A DNA stretch of 53,306 nt from Acidimicrobiaceae bacterium (GTDB lineage Bacteria; Actinomycetota; Acidimicrobiia; Acidimicrobiales; MedAcidi-G1): the NCBI GenBank assembly GCA_002729765.1, contig PBYV01000051.1:1-53306 (forward strand), given 5' to 3'. The notes below the pieces were generated by a model. It did not search any database. It saw only the letters and a list, made by a program, of their open reading frames with translations, and was not told the origin of the DNA. Shown piece after piece: positions 8,816 through 16,806 of this stretch. Position 1 is the stretch's first letter. The number at the start of each line of letters is the position of its first letter. Both the position numbers and the translations under genes were made by a program.

Positions 8816-9433
8816 GTGTCGACCGAATTGATGTATTTAAACGAAACTACTAGGCGATTAATGAAAGCAGTTCGTTTGATTGACACATCCGATGATGTTC
8901 TATCGGAACTGAGTGAAAAAATTTCTGATATTGCTTCGGAGGCTGAAAAGTACACTTATAAGGGTCAAACAGCACAAGGGTCATTAAAGAACGACAAAAA
9001 TCCGATTGAAAGACGCGAGCAAAATCCATCCGAATTTTTTCCCTACAGTCCAGCTGTAGGTCCTTTTAACCCAATAGCGCCTCCACTCAAGGCGGAGGTA
9101 ATCAATGGAGAGAAATATAAAGAAATAAGGGCATTGGGAAAACTCGATGGGGTTTATATTGGGCCACCCGATCTAGTGCAAGGTGGTGTAATCGCACTAC
9201 TTTTCGACGACATACTGGGAAGTGTTTTAGTCGTTAACAATTGTGGTGCTATGACAGGAACTTTAGAAGTGAGATACGAAAAACCTACTCCTATTAGTAA
9301 AGAACTGTTATGGATAGGAAAGATAGAGAAAATTGAAGGACGTAAAATTCATGTTTCAGCTGAGTTGTGGGATGGAGAAACCAGAACAGCAAAAGCAAAA
9401 GGGGTTTTTGTAAAAGTTAAGATGCTGAGTTGA
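8816..9433 (+). CDS. Hotdog-fold acyl-CoA thioesterase (4HBT/PaaI-like)
   Basis: A 205-residue protein starting at GTG 8816 behind the SD AAGCAGGAG. The C-terminal half is a hotdog domain: VQGGVIALLFDDILGSVL is the central helix with the acidic catalytic residue, and GTLEVRYEKPTPISKELLWIG forms the following strands. The N-terminal 80 residues are polar and poorly conserved. It most likely hydrolyses an acyl-CoA, completing the CoA-thioester gene set of this region. The substrate is not readable. A strong terminator follows 14 bases after the stop. Confidence 0.88.
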   Translation: MSTELMYLNETTRRLMKAVRLIDTSDDVLSELSEKISDIASEAEKYTYKGQTAQGSLKNDKNPIERREQNPSEFFPYSPAVGPFNPIAPPLKAEVINGEKYKEIRALGKLDGVYIGPPDLVQGGVIALLFDDILGSVLVVNNCGAMTGTLEVRYEKPTPISKELLWIGKIEKIEGRKIHVSAELWDGETRTAKAKGVFVKVKMLS

Positions 9434-9446
9434 CCAGTGTAAAAGC

Positions 9447-9480
9447 AAAAAACCCCGCCACCGAAGTGACGGGGTTTTTT
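9447..9480 (+). terminator. Bidirectional rho-independent terminator
   Basis: The stem arms AACCCCGCCAC and GTGACGGGGTT pair around a CGAA loop with one mismatch, and the stem is flanked by an A-run on the left and a T-run on the right. It therefore works in both directions. It sits between the ends of the convergent thioesterase and small membrane protein genes and is the clearest intrinsic terminator in the window. Confidence 0.92.
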
Positions 9481-9493
9481 AAGTTTTTGCTAC

Positions 9494-9814
9494 TTAGCGG
9501 GCTACGCCTTTACCAAGAGCAGAAATTGCCGCATTTCCGACCGGAATAAACGCACAAATTGCTAGTGCAGTTCCGATATCAGATCCGAAGCTTCCCATTC
9601 CGAGAATTTCGGTTGATGCGCCGTAGTCCATACCACCAAGTTCAGTGATTGCTACGAAAAGATAAGCCCAAATTAAGTTCAAATTAGGCCCGATAATTGG
9701 AAGTCCTTTAAGCATTCCATTAACACCTGCGGTGTCGAGAATGCTGTCAAGAACAGCAACTACACCCTGAAAAACCATTCCTAGAATGATCAGAGTGAGA
9801 ATTGTTGACATCAT
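9494..9814 (-). CDS. Small integral membrane protein, unknown function
   Basis: A 106-residue protein I do not recognise. The N-terminus (STILTLIILGMVFQGVVAVL) is a membrane helix; a glycine/proline-rich segment containing LKGLPIIGPNLN leads into a second helix (LIWAYLFVAITEL), and a third runs through TALAICAFIPVGNAAI. There are no cysteines besides one in the last helix. On the reverse strand AAAGGGG sits 9 bases before the ATG at 9814 (a second ATG follows at once). It is a monocistronic unit with its own upstream region and a strong terminator, which suggests substantial expression. Confidence 0.72.
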   Translation of the reverse strand: MMSTILTLIILGMVFQGVVAVLDSILDTAGVNGMLKGLPIIGPNLNLIWAYLFVAITELGGMDYGASTEILGMGSFGSDIGTALAICAFIPVGNAAISALGKGVAR

Positions 9815-9843
9815 GGAGAGGTACCCCTTTTATAGTTGTAATC

Positions 9844-9865
9844 GACTCGTCTCACCGGACAAGTC
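9844..9865. repeat. Imperfect inverted repeat upstream of small membrane protein gene
   Basis: GACTCGTC and GACAAGTC, separated by 6 bases, form an inverted repeat with one mismatch. On the reverse strand the repeat overlaps a TTGACT hexamer that could be a -35 element for the 106-residue membrane protein gene. It could be an operator or a weak hairpin in the leader. The 8-bp arms make a chance occurrence possible. Confidence 0.35.
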
Positions 9866-9986
9866 AAACTGTCACTTGTTAAATTAGAAGAATCAAATAG
9901 GCCTGTGGTGGATCCTGCTAGAACTTTTTCTAATATTTTTAGATTTTCCACTTTTTCTGATGGAAATGCACTAATATTGCCCGTTT

Positions 9987-11165
9987 ATGCTAAAGATCAC
10001 CGGTTTTAAGGGGAAAACATCGTCCAGTAGTGCTCTTAAATCTTTATTTGTCATGTGTTTTTTTCTTATTTTCGGTTCTTTTTTGGCACCTGATGTGATT
10101 GATATTTGGGCATCAACACAAAAAAATGATTTCCGCCGTGATTTAGCCAAAGAATGGTCAGATTCAGTAGGTGAAATGAGCAGAGACATCAAGATTAATG
10201 AAATACGAGAATTTTCAGAGCGCATACTTGATAGTTCCTCATCAGAAGAGCTGCTGCAACCGTTGGTGAAACCGGTTTTAACGATTAAAGAAGTAACTAT
10301 TCCAATAAAAGACGAAATATTAGAAGAAAACGATAGCGAGGTAAGAACTGAAGAGAAATCAACGCCATCAAGAATTGAAAATGTATCTCCGTTACCTACT
10401 ATTGCCCCGACAACTCTTCCTCCTCCAGTAACAGCAGTCGCAATAACAACCACTACAACTTTCGTCGACTCAGAATCTTTTATAAAAGCTCGAAGGATGG
10501 GAACAGTTGATGATCCATTGCGAGTACTTGCTGTAGGTGATTCCCTAATGTTGGATTTTCAATATGGTTTAGAAAGAATTTTAGAACCGAGAAAAGATAT
10601 AAATATTGAGGGTAGGGGAGCGTTAGGTTTTGGTTTCACGGTTCCACACTGGGACTGGGAAGACGATGTGATACCTGACTACAAATCAATGGTTGGAAGA
10701 GTGCGTCCAGATGTTGTTATAGCAATGATTGGAGCCAATGAATTCCAAGGGTATGCAATCGAAGGTGAAGATCTCAAACCAGGCTCTTTCCGGTGGAATG
10801 AGGTTTTGACTGAACGAGCACATGATGCAATCTCTTATTGGATAGCAGACGGTGCATATCTCTATTGGTGGACGACTCCGAGAATGTCCGACCCTTCTTA
10901 CTTGACTGACGATTTGAATAGCATTTGGGATTCTGTAGTTAGCGACTGGCACCCAAAAGCTGAAATGGTCGACAGTATGAAAGTTTTAGGCGACGAAGAC
11001 GGGAAATTCCGTTGGAACATGGAAATGCTCGACGGTTCCATTATTCCTCTTCGTAAAGAACATGGCGTCCATTTTTTCGAGGTAGGGGCAGACGGTTTAT
11101 CTAGACAGTTTGAAGAAATCTTGGAAAAAGACGGATGGGTTAAAGGTCGGAGGCCTAGTTCTTAA
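9987..11165 (+). CDS. Membrane-anchored SGNH hydrolase-like protein (DUF459-like)
   Basis: A 392-residue protein. One N-terminal transmembrane helix (about residues 18-36, LFVMCFFLIFGSFLAP) is followed by a Ser/Thr/Pro-rich linker (residues about 90-165) and an extracytoplasmic domain. That domain starts with the SGNH block I motif LAVGDSLMLD, continues with VVIAMIGANEFQG (block III-like N) and ends in an EHGVHFFEVG stretch that can supply the histidine. It resembles DUF459 proteins near polysaccharide genes, which are thought to esterify or de-esterify sugars. The substrate is unknown. It ends 4 bases inside the convergent DUF2304 gene. Confidence 0.82.
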   Translation: MLKITGFKGKTSSSSALKSLFVMCFFLIFGSFLAPDVIDIWASTQKNDFRRDLAKEWSDSVGEMSRDIKINEIREFSERILDSSSSEELLQPLVKPVLTIKEVTIPIKDEILEENDSEVRTEEKSTPSRIENVSPLPTIAPTTLPPPVTAVAITTTTTFVDSESFIKARRMGTVDDPLRVLAVGDSLMLDFQYGLERILEPRKDINIEGRGALGFGFTVPHWDWEDDVIPDYKSMVGRVRPDVVIAMIGANEFQGYAIEGEDLKPGSFRWNEVLTERAHDAISYWIADGAYLYWWTTPRMSDPSYLTDDLNSIWDSVVSDWHPKAEMVDSMKVLGDEDGKFRWNMEMLDGSIIPLRKEHGVHFFEVGADGLSRQFEEILEKDGWVKGRRPSS

Positions 11166-11506
11166 TCTTCTTTTTTTAACCGCTCTTTCAGTAAGGAGAT
11201 TTCTTCCACGAGAATTCGTATCCGATTCTCCATTCGTGAAAGTTCATAAGAAAAATGCATAGCTAGTAGGAACAGAAAACCTATTGCTAAGAGTAGAAAA
11301 AGAGTCGGTTGATACCATATTCCGAGTTTTTCAGCAGTCCAGTCAAGTATCTGAGGAACGGCAGAAATTACCGCTAGCGCTGTTCCAACTGTTAGCCACA
11401 GGATTGAATATTTTGCTTTGAGGGCTTTAAGTCGGACCAGTCTTACGATCAAGAATAAAGCGCCTAAAGCGAGAACGGCTATCAAAATATGTGTCGATGA
11501 ACTCAT
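11162..11506 (-). CDS. DUF2304 membrane protein
   Basis: A 114-residue protein with three hydrophobic helices (residues about 5-23, 35-55 and 65-87) and a charged C-terminal tail predicted to be helical or coiled (RMENRIRILVEEISLLKERL). The KYSILWLTVG segment is the hallmark of the DUF2304 family. These proteins are almost always encoded just downstream of a GT2 polyprenyl-phosphate sugar transferase, as here (4-base gap). They probably act with it at the membrane, but their molecular role is not established. Confidence 0.88.
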   Translation of the reverse strand: MSSSTHILIAVLALGALFLIVRLVRLKALKAKYSILWLTVGTALAVISAVPQILDWTAEKLGIWYQPTLFLLLAIGFLFLLAMHFSYELSRMENRIRILVEEISLLKERLKKED

Positions 11507-11510
11507 AGAG

Positions 11511-12206
11511 TCAATCCTTTTTCTTTTTGCGAGTACCAGCTAGCACCACTATCAAAAGTCGTAAAAAGTAATAAACTAGGCGCAAGTTGCGATTAGATGC
11601 TTGCCCGGCAGATCTTTCTCGCATTTGAACTGGAATTTCTGAAATTTTAAAACCATTTTTTGAAGCTATAAGCAGTGCTTCTACAGAATCCATATATTCA
11701 ACTGGGTATTCCTTAGCGAAAAGCTTGATTACTGGTTTTCTGAAAGAGCGAAAACCAGAAGAGGTGTCAGTAAATTTCTGACCTGTATAGATCCTTACTA
11801 GGAGTCGCAGAAAGTTCATTGCAGCTTTTCTGCTTGAACCAACTTTATAAGAGTGGTCAGTAGAAAATCTGCTCCCAATTACCATGTCGGCGCTTTCGAG
11901 TTCAGAAAGCAGTAGGGATATTTGCGTTGGATCATGCTGTCCATCTGCATCAAACTGATAAGCACAGTCAATTTCTCTATCGAGGCAGTAGCGAAAACCT
12001 AAACGAAGAGCGCCTCCAATTCCTAGGTTGAAAGGCATAGAAAGACAGACGCAGTCGAATTTTTTAGCGATTTCGGCAGTTTCATCCGTGGAACCGTCAT
12101 TAACTACAACTATTAGATGCTCTGGGAAAAGCGCTTTAATTTCACTTATTACATTTGGAAGTGATTCAGCTTCGTTAAAAGCTGGAATAATAGCTGCGGT
12201 TGTCAT
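11511..12206 (-). CDS. GT2 glycosyltransferase, polyprenyl-phosphate sugar synthase type
   Basis: About 231 residues. The GT-A nucleotide-binding strand is AAIIPAFNEAESL, the first acidic pair is VVNDGSTDET, and the DxD region reads QFDADGQHDP, all typical of dolichyl/undecaprenyl-phosphate mannose or glucose synthases. No C-terminal membrane helices are present, so the DUF2304 partner may provide anchoring. The likely product is a polyprenyl-P-sugar, the donor used by the GT39-type enzymes in this locus. I prefer the ATG at 12206; a GTG at 12215 opens the ORF-track version and has a GGA 4 bases before it. Confidence 0.9.
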   Translation of the reverse strand: MTTAAIIPAFNEAESLPNVISEIKALFPEHLIVVVNDGSTDETAEIAKKFDCVCLSMPFNLGIGGALRLGFRYCLDREIDCAYQFDADGQHDPTQISLLLSELESADMVIGSRFSTDHSYKVGSSRKAAMNFLRLLVRIYTGQKFTDTSSGFRSFRKPVIKLFAKEYPVEYMDSVEALLIASKNGFKISEIPVQMRERSAGQASNRNLRLVYYFLRLLIVVLAGTRKKKKD

Positions 12207-12246
12207 AAGAAGCACAGTATCCGCAGTTGACCATTTTTCTTCGATA

Positions 12247-13161
12247 TCAAAAAGCGTCGAAGTCTAATAATTCAAATTCGGCAAGTTCAAAATTGGTATT
12301 AGTTTCAAAAAAATGAACTACCAAATCAAGAGGACTGGGTTGGAATTTTCTTGGAATTTTCAGACCATCCATCTTGAAGTGGTGATTTTTACCCCAATAA
12401 GCGACAAAAGGCGTTTTGTGGTATTTGGCGATACCTGATGCAAGGAGTGATATGGGGAAAGGAACTTCATTCGGATTTATAGGAAACGTTTTGAGTAGAA
12501 CAGCTATTTTGATTCCGCCAATAGAAACCTTTGTGGTCACGAGGAGGGCTGACTCAGATACGTGTAAATAGTAGTTGGCCTCTGGTCTCGCAAGCCTCCA
12601 CTTCAAAAGTTCTGCGTTCCAGATAGGGGAAAACCCTGAAGGGTGCACAAAAGTTTTAAAATCACAAAATTCTTCTAGTGGAAATTTTTTGAGTTCGTTA
12701 CCTTCCAATCGAAATGTTTCTAATTCAATTTTTGATCTTGCGAGTTTTAAAAATCGAAAATCGAGAGAAGGGAGCTTTCTCCAACCCATTGCTTCGGTCA
12801 TTCGTGGTGAAGATTGTGAATTTGCCACTCCAAGAATTCCATCTAAGTTACCTTTGATTCCAGCTTCGTAACTTTTTTCTATAGTTTTGCGAAACAACCC
12901 TTTACCGCGACTGTTCGGAGATACGGCTAAATCAACACCTACGCCTAATGCGAGTTTATTTCCGAGATTGTTTTCGAAAATTTTCGGAATCAAAGCGTAG
13001 TTACTTATTTGTTCATTTTCTTCAAGAAGATATCCAATGCAAGCAGAACCGGCAGGATTTTTCTGATATTGCCACCCCAGGTATTCAACGGATATCGAAG
13101 CTTTACGTTTGAACACGTTGTTTAACAGGTTTGCAGTTAACAGAAGATCTAAATTTTCCAT
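12247..13161 (-). CDS. GNAT-family N-acyltransferase
   Basis: A 304-residue protein. The GNAT acyl-CoA binding region reads GVGVDLAVSPNSRGKGLFRKTIE, with the (R/Q)xxGxG/A-type turn SRGKGLF. The remaining 150 residues are variable and typical of the longer, Acetyltransf_9-like members in polysaccharide loci, where they N-acylate amino sugars or transfer amino-acyl groups. Substrate unknown. Its start overlaps the end of the upstream small membrane protein gene by 13 bases, so translation is probably coupled. Confidence 0.78.
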   Translation of the reverse strand: MENLDLLLTANLLNNVFKRKASISVEYLGWQYQKNPAGSACIGYLLEENEQISNYALIPKIFENNLGNKLALGVGVDLAVSPNSRGKGLFRKTIEKSYEAGIKGNLDGILGVANSQSSPRMTEAMGWRKLPSLDFRFLKLARSKIELETFRLEGNELKKFPLEEFCDFKTFVHPSGFSPIWNAELLKWRLARPEANYYLHVSESALLVTTKVSIGGIKIAVLLKTFPINPNEVPFPISLLASGIAKYHKTPFVAYWGKNHHFKMDGLKIPRKFQPSPLDLVVHFFETNTNFELAEFELLDFDAF

Positions 13162-13496
13162 TTTTTATCTTTTTGTAAATAAATCAATAAACACGCACTT
13201 AAAAAAAGAAGAGAAAATCCAAATACGAAACGGAAGGTAGCTCTGCCGGAGCAACTGACGGATTTGTGTACTGTTGGGTCTCCAATTTTTGGTTTTGGGT
13301 TGACATAAACATCATAGGAGGGGGAATCTTCAGTAAAAGTTCCAAAAATTGGGCTTCTGCAAGAAGCTTCTGGAGTGTTCTCGAATGAGAAAATTTCCCC
13401 ACCAGGAAGAGGTCGTGAAAAAGGGACTAAAGAAATCCAGAGTCCGAGAACTATCAGAAGGGTTAAAGGAATTGGTAAAAATTTGTTTTTCTTCAC
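13149..13496 (-). CDS. Small two-helix membrane protein with extracytoplasmic loop
   Basis: A 115-residue protein starting at GTG 13496. Helix one covers residues about 8-26 (PLTLLIVLGLWISLVPF) and helix two about 88-107 (FRFVFGFSLLFLSACLLIYL), with a polar loop of about 60 residues between them containing two cysteines (EASCRS and SVSCSG) that could form a disulfide. It begins the leftward run small protein-GNAT-GT2-DUF2304. I do not recognise the family; a role as accessory subunit in glycan modification is only contextual. Confidence 0.72.
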   Translation of the reverse strand: MKKNKFLPIPLTLLIVLGLWISLVPFSRPLPGGEIFSFENTPEASCRSPIFGTFTEDSPSYDVYVNPKPKIGDPTVHKSVSCSGRATFRFVFGFSLLFLSACLLIYLQKDKKWKI

Positions 13497-13533
13497 AGCA
13501 CGCTGATCCTATACGGTCGGTTAGCCTCACCAA

Positions 13534-14583
13534 ATGTTTAGGAAATTCTATATAGATTGTCTAGTCATATCTGTTTGTTGTTTGTTGGTTGCCTGTGGCA
13601 GCGAGGAACATACTCTTAATGCTTCTTCCAGCGCTTACACACCATTAGAGAAACCTGGAACTACCAGCATTCCTATACCTGTTTTTGTTGAAAAACCTAA
13701 AGAAATTGAAGAATTATTGCCTACATTTCCGATACGTCAAGAAAAAGTAGAAAAAGTAAATACTGAAGAAATTACTCAACAGGAGAGCGACTTGGGAACC
13801 CACCAACAGGAGATTGGCTTGGAAGTTACTGAAAAGGAGTTCGAAGATAATGATCTATTTGAGGTGAGTGTTGTCCGTCGCCCAGAAAAAGATTCACCGT
13901 TAGACATTGTCAGTATTGGGGATAGTGTTTCCTTTGATGCTGAACCTGGTTTGCGAGCGGCATTGGAGAGCACAGGAGTGGTACGCGTAGAGACCCGTTC
14001 ATTTGGGGGTATAGGAATTAGTATCGAAGGATTCGATCGCTATTTGGAAGAAGCTTTAATAAATAAACCTGAAGTTGTAACTGTCATGCTTGGAGGGTTC
14101 GATTTAAAGTTTCTGTCAAAAAATGAGAATACCTATGAGCGTATGCTCGTAGAGGCAGTAGATAGAATTTTGCAAGATGCTAAACATATTATTTGGGTAG
14201 GAATGGCGCCTACACCAGTAGAAGAAAATCTTGAAGAAGATCGCCTGTTATTTAATTCAATTATTAAGACTTTCTCCAAAAGTAATCCTCAGGTTCATTA
14301 TTTAGATACTGACTTAATTTTGGGTGGACCCGAAGGTAATTTCCAAAGATTTCTTGAGAATGTGGAAGGGGAAATATCTCAGATCAGGAAAGTTAGAGAT
14401 GGTAGTGACGATGGTCATTTATGTTCAGCGGGTGCAGCTTTGATCGGTGAGATTGTTTATGAAAAACTTCTGAACTTCGTATCTCTTCCGGAAAGGGCTA
14501 CTGACTGGTGGTCGGGAGAGTGGACTAAGGATCCACGCTACGACGACCCGCCAGGGGGATGTGCTCATAGTTTCGTTAAATAG
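13534..14583 (+). CDS. SGNH hydrolase-like lipoprotein
   Basis: A 349-residue protein with a lipoprotein signal: hydrophobic stretch LVISVCCLLVACGS with the lipobox cysteine at about residue 21. A low-complexity acidic linker (residues 22-115) leads to an SGNH domain: block I is VSIGDSVSFDAE, a block-III-like segment is VMLGGFDLKF and the C-terminal DDGHLC supplies the Asp-x-x-His pair. It is the second extracytoplasmic SGNH-type protein in the locus, with the same tethered architecture as the first. Probable ester or acetyl metabolism on surface glycans; substrate unknown. The end overlaps the convergent glycosyltransferase gene by 8 bases. Confidence 0.8.
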   Translation: MFRKFYIDCLVISVCCLLVACGSEEHTLNASSSAYTPLEKPGTTSIPIPVFVEKPKEIEELLPTFPIRQEKVEKVNTEEITQQESDLGTHQQEIGLEVTEKEFEDNDLFEVSVVRRPEKDSPLDIVSIGDSVSFDAEPGLRAALESTGVVRVETRSFGGIGISIEGFDRYLEEALINKPEVVTVMLGGFDLKFLSKNENTYERMLVEAVDRILQDAKHIIWVGMAPTPVEENLEEDRLLFNSIIKTFSKSNPQVHYLDTDLILGGPEGNFQRFLENVEGEISQIRKVRDGSDDGHLCSAGAALIGEIVYEKLLNFVSLPERATDWWSGEWTKDPRYDDPPGGCAHSFVK

Positions 14584-15961
14584 ATTGAGACTTTTCGGAA
14601 ATTTTTTTCATGAATATATCAATAGAAAATGCTGCAAGAACAACTAATGACGCTTCCGCTGCAGTGCGGTAGCGGGTATTTCCAAAAGCCAACGTAGCGG
14701 TAAATGTAACAATCGGAATCCAAGCAGCGGTTATAAAAAGAGTTTCTCTCTGCTTTTTCCATAATTTTAAGATGGCCATCAGGGAAAGAGGTAATAAAAG
14801 TAAGTATTGACCAAAACCTATTAAGGAAATTGCAAAAGAGCGACGATCGGCGAGCACGTCGAGGCGGAGTTGTTCAATGGGCTTGTAAGCACCCCACATC
14901 CTCCCGATACGTGCAGGGGCAACAACTGTAATGAACCTTTTTTTGTGCTCTGATATGTAATCAAAAGCTCGCTCACGAACAACAATGTCGCGTTGTGACT
15001 CATCAAGTAACTCACCATCTTCGCCATACGGAGGTGGTTCACCGCACTTAAGTTCCCAGTACCCAAGGTTCTGTCCATAGTAAGTGGAATCGCAATTAGC
15101 CTGAACTAAAACTGTGCCTGCACCATCAGATAGAAAAACGTTCTCTTCAAAGGAGTAAAGATTTCGAATCACCCACGGGGAAATTATAATAAGTGCCGCT
15201 AATCCGATAGAGAGATATCGCAGTATTTTTGTGCGCCATGAAATCTTTTCTTTAAACAGAATAACTGCAGCTACCAGAGGAAGATATATGAGTAGTTCAG
15301 CGCGACACAGAGCCGCTAAACCTCCAACACATCCAAAAATTAAAGCATTTTTCATGTTCTGGTTTTCAGCGAAAACTAAAGCGGCGAGAATACTTGCCAT
15401 GGCTCCAGTTATTGCACACGTTTCTGCCATAAGTAGTCCGTCATTAATCCAAATGAATGCATAAGTAGCAGTTAGCGATGCAGTAATTAAACCAAGTCGT
15501 TCTGAAACAATTTTTCTTCCGATTAAACCAGCAAGAATTATTGAAGGTATTCCTAAGAAAATTGAAAATATTTGCTGTTGGAAAACAGTTGTAAATCCAA
15601 GAAAAGAACCGATTGAGAGCAGTAAGGTCCACATCGGTGGATGCCCGGCAGTCGGTTCTATGTGACCGATCGGGGTAATTACTTCTATTAGTTCCCCTTC
15701 AACGGGTACCGAATCAATAGCCCCGAAAAGGTAACGAAAAGGTTCTGTAAATCCAAGACCGTCCGCAAAAATGTTTGCAGTCAGATGGTAGGAGGAAGCG
15801 TCGCCGCTCAATTGGTTATCAGCAGCTACAAGAAGAAAATATAAGAGGCGTATAAAAAATCCCAAAAGACAAATAAGTAACAGAATTTTGTTAAAACCTA
15901 GTCTTTTAATCAGATCATGTTTTTCTTTGGTTTCCATCACGGTGGTCACTATTGGATTCAC
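14576..15961 (-). CDS. GT39-family membrane glycosyltransferase (ArnT/PMT-like), copy 1
   Basis: A 461-residue polytopic protein with roughly ten hydrophobic helices. The first extracytoplasmic loop has acidic residues after helix one (LSGDASSYH) and the GHIEPTAGHPPMW segment, as expected for GT-C enzymes that use polyprenyl-phosphate sugars. A second, cysteine-containing loop reads ANCDSTYYGQNLGYWELKCG. It is clearly paralogous to the other GT39-type protein two genes away. GTG start overlaps the deacetylase stop (GTGA). Acceptor and donor are unknown. Confidence 0.88.
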   Translation of the reverse strand: MNPIVTTVMETKEKHDLIKRLGFNKILLLICLLGFFIRLLYFLLVAADNQLSGDASSYHLTANIFADGLGFTEPFRYLFGAIDSVPVEGELIEVITPIGHIEPTAGHPPMWTLLLSIGSFLGFTTVFQQQIFSIFLGIPSIILAGLIGRKIVSERLGLITASLTATYAFIWINDGLLMAETCAITGAMASILAALVFAENQNMKNALIFGCVGGLAALCRAELLIYLPLVAAVILFKEKISWRTKILRYLSIGLAALIIISPWVIRNLYSFEENVFLSDGAGTVLVQANCDSTYYGQNLGYWELKCGEPPPYGEDGELLDESQRDIVVRERAFDYISEHKKRFITVVAPARIGRMWGAYKPIEQLRLDVLADRRSFAISLIGFGQYLLLLPLSLMAILKLWKKQRETLFITAAWIPIVTFTATLAFGNTRYRTAAEASLVVLAAFSIDIFMKKISEKSQSI

Positions 15962-16806
15962 TTCTTTCCAGAATATGGAGATTCCGGATCAACTATTTGA
16001 AGCTCAGACAGATCAATTGCCGACGCTATCTCACCAAGAGATTGTGATGAAGTCCCCTTAAGGAAGTCGCGCATTTTATTTTCCATGCCTTTTCGACCAA
16101 TCCATGCTATTCGACTTGTTAAGCGTCCGACATTCTCTAATTGGTAGTACTTTTCTTCTGGGTCAAATTCCCAAGGATGACAGTAGGTCCAGAGAACCTC
16201 TTTATTTGAAGATTGTCGTACACCGATCTTTCTAATGACCGAAGGGAAGAGTCGAAAGTAAGCGCCTCCTAGGTAAGGAACGGTAAAACCAAAGATATTT
16301 GTCACAGGGCACGGGAACTCAATAACAGAGTTCAACCACCTGAATGGTTGCTTCGGTAAGCCAGTCCATCCATAAAGCGGATTCTTAGCAGGTAGCACAC
16401 TTGAAGAATAGGTAAAGCCGATTTTCTGCATAATGGGAACTACCCAACGAGTTTCACGCGTAAGTGACATTGTTGGCGCCCTGTAACCATTTACCTGTTG
16501 ACCCGAAATGTCTTCAAGTGATCGCTTCGCCTCATCTAATTCTCGTTCAAAGTCATCTGGGTTCAGTAGTTGCAATGGTATGTGTTTATGGGAGTGTAAG
16601 CCGATTTCATGGCCAGCTTCTACAGCTTTCCTTATCAATTCTGGATGTCTTCCAGCCACATCACCAACGACAAAAATTGTTGCTCGGATTCCCATTTCAG
16701 CAAAAAGATTTAGAACTTTTTCTGTCATCAATTTTGAGCGGTCTTCGAAGTTATTTGAAGGTCGAAGATCTTCGACATCTAGAGTAACTGAAATATTTTT
16801 TAGCAT
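15958..16806 (-). CDS. Polysaccharide deacetylase, NodB/DUF3473 type
   Basis: A 282-residue protein. The NodB domain starts at once with VTLDVEDLRP (catalytic base and metal Asp), followed by the zinc-binding GLHSHKHIPL and the RAPTMSLT motif. The C-terminal part with WTYCHPWEFDPE matches the DUF3473 tail of exopolysaccharide (XrtA-type) deacetylases. No signal peptide is seen, so it may act on the cytoplasmic, lipid-linked glycan. It lies between, and overlaps, two paralogous GT39-type genes, which implies that it works on the same glycan. Confidence 0.9.
   Translation of the reverse strand: MLKNISVTLDVEDLRPSNNFEDRSKLMTEKVLNLFAEMGIRATIFVVGDVAGRHPELIRKAVEAGHEIGLHSHKHIPLQLLNPDDFERELDEAKRSLEDISGQQVNGYRAPTMSLTRETRWVVPIMQKIGFTYSSSVLPAKNPLYGWTGLPKQPFRWLNSVIEFPCPVTNIFGFTVPYLGGAYFRLFPSVIRKIGVRQSSNKEVLWTYCHPWEFDPEEKYYQLENVGRLTSRIAWIGRKGMENKMRDFLKGTSSQSLGEIASAIDLSELQIVDPESPYSGKK

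Noticed and set aside
9971-10453. 160-aa reverse-strand ORF opposite the SGNH protein
   Set aside because: It is a shadow of the real gene: serine/threonine and valine runs, no SD, no family signature, while the forward frame has a membrane helix and SGNH motifs.
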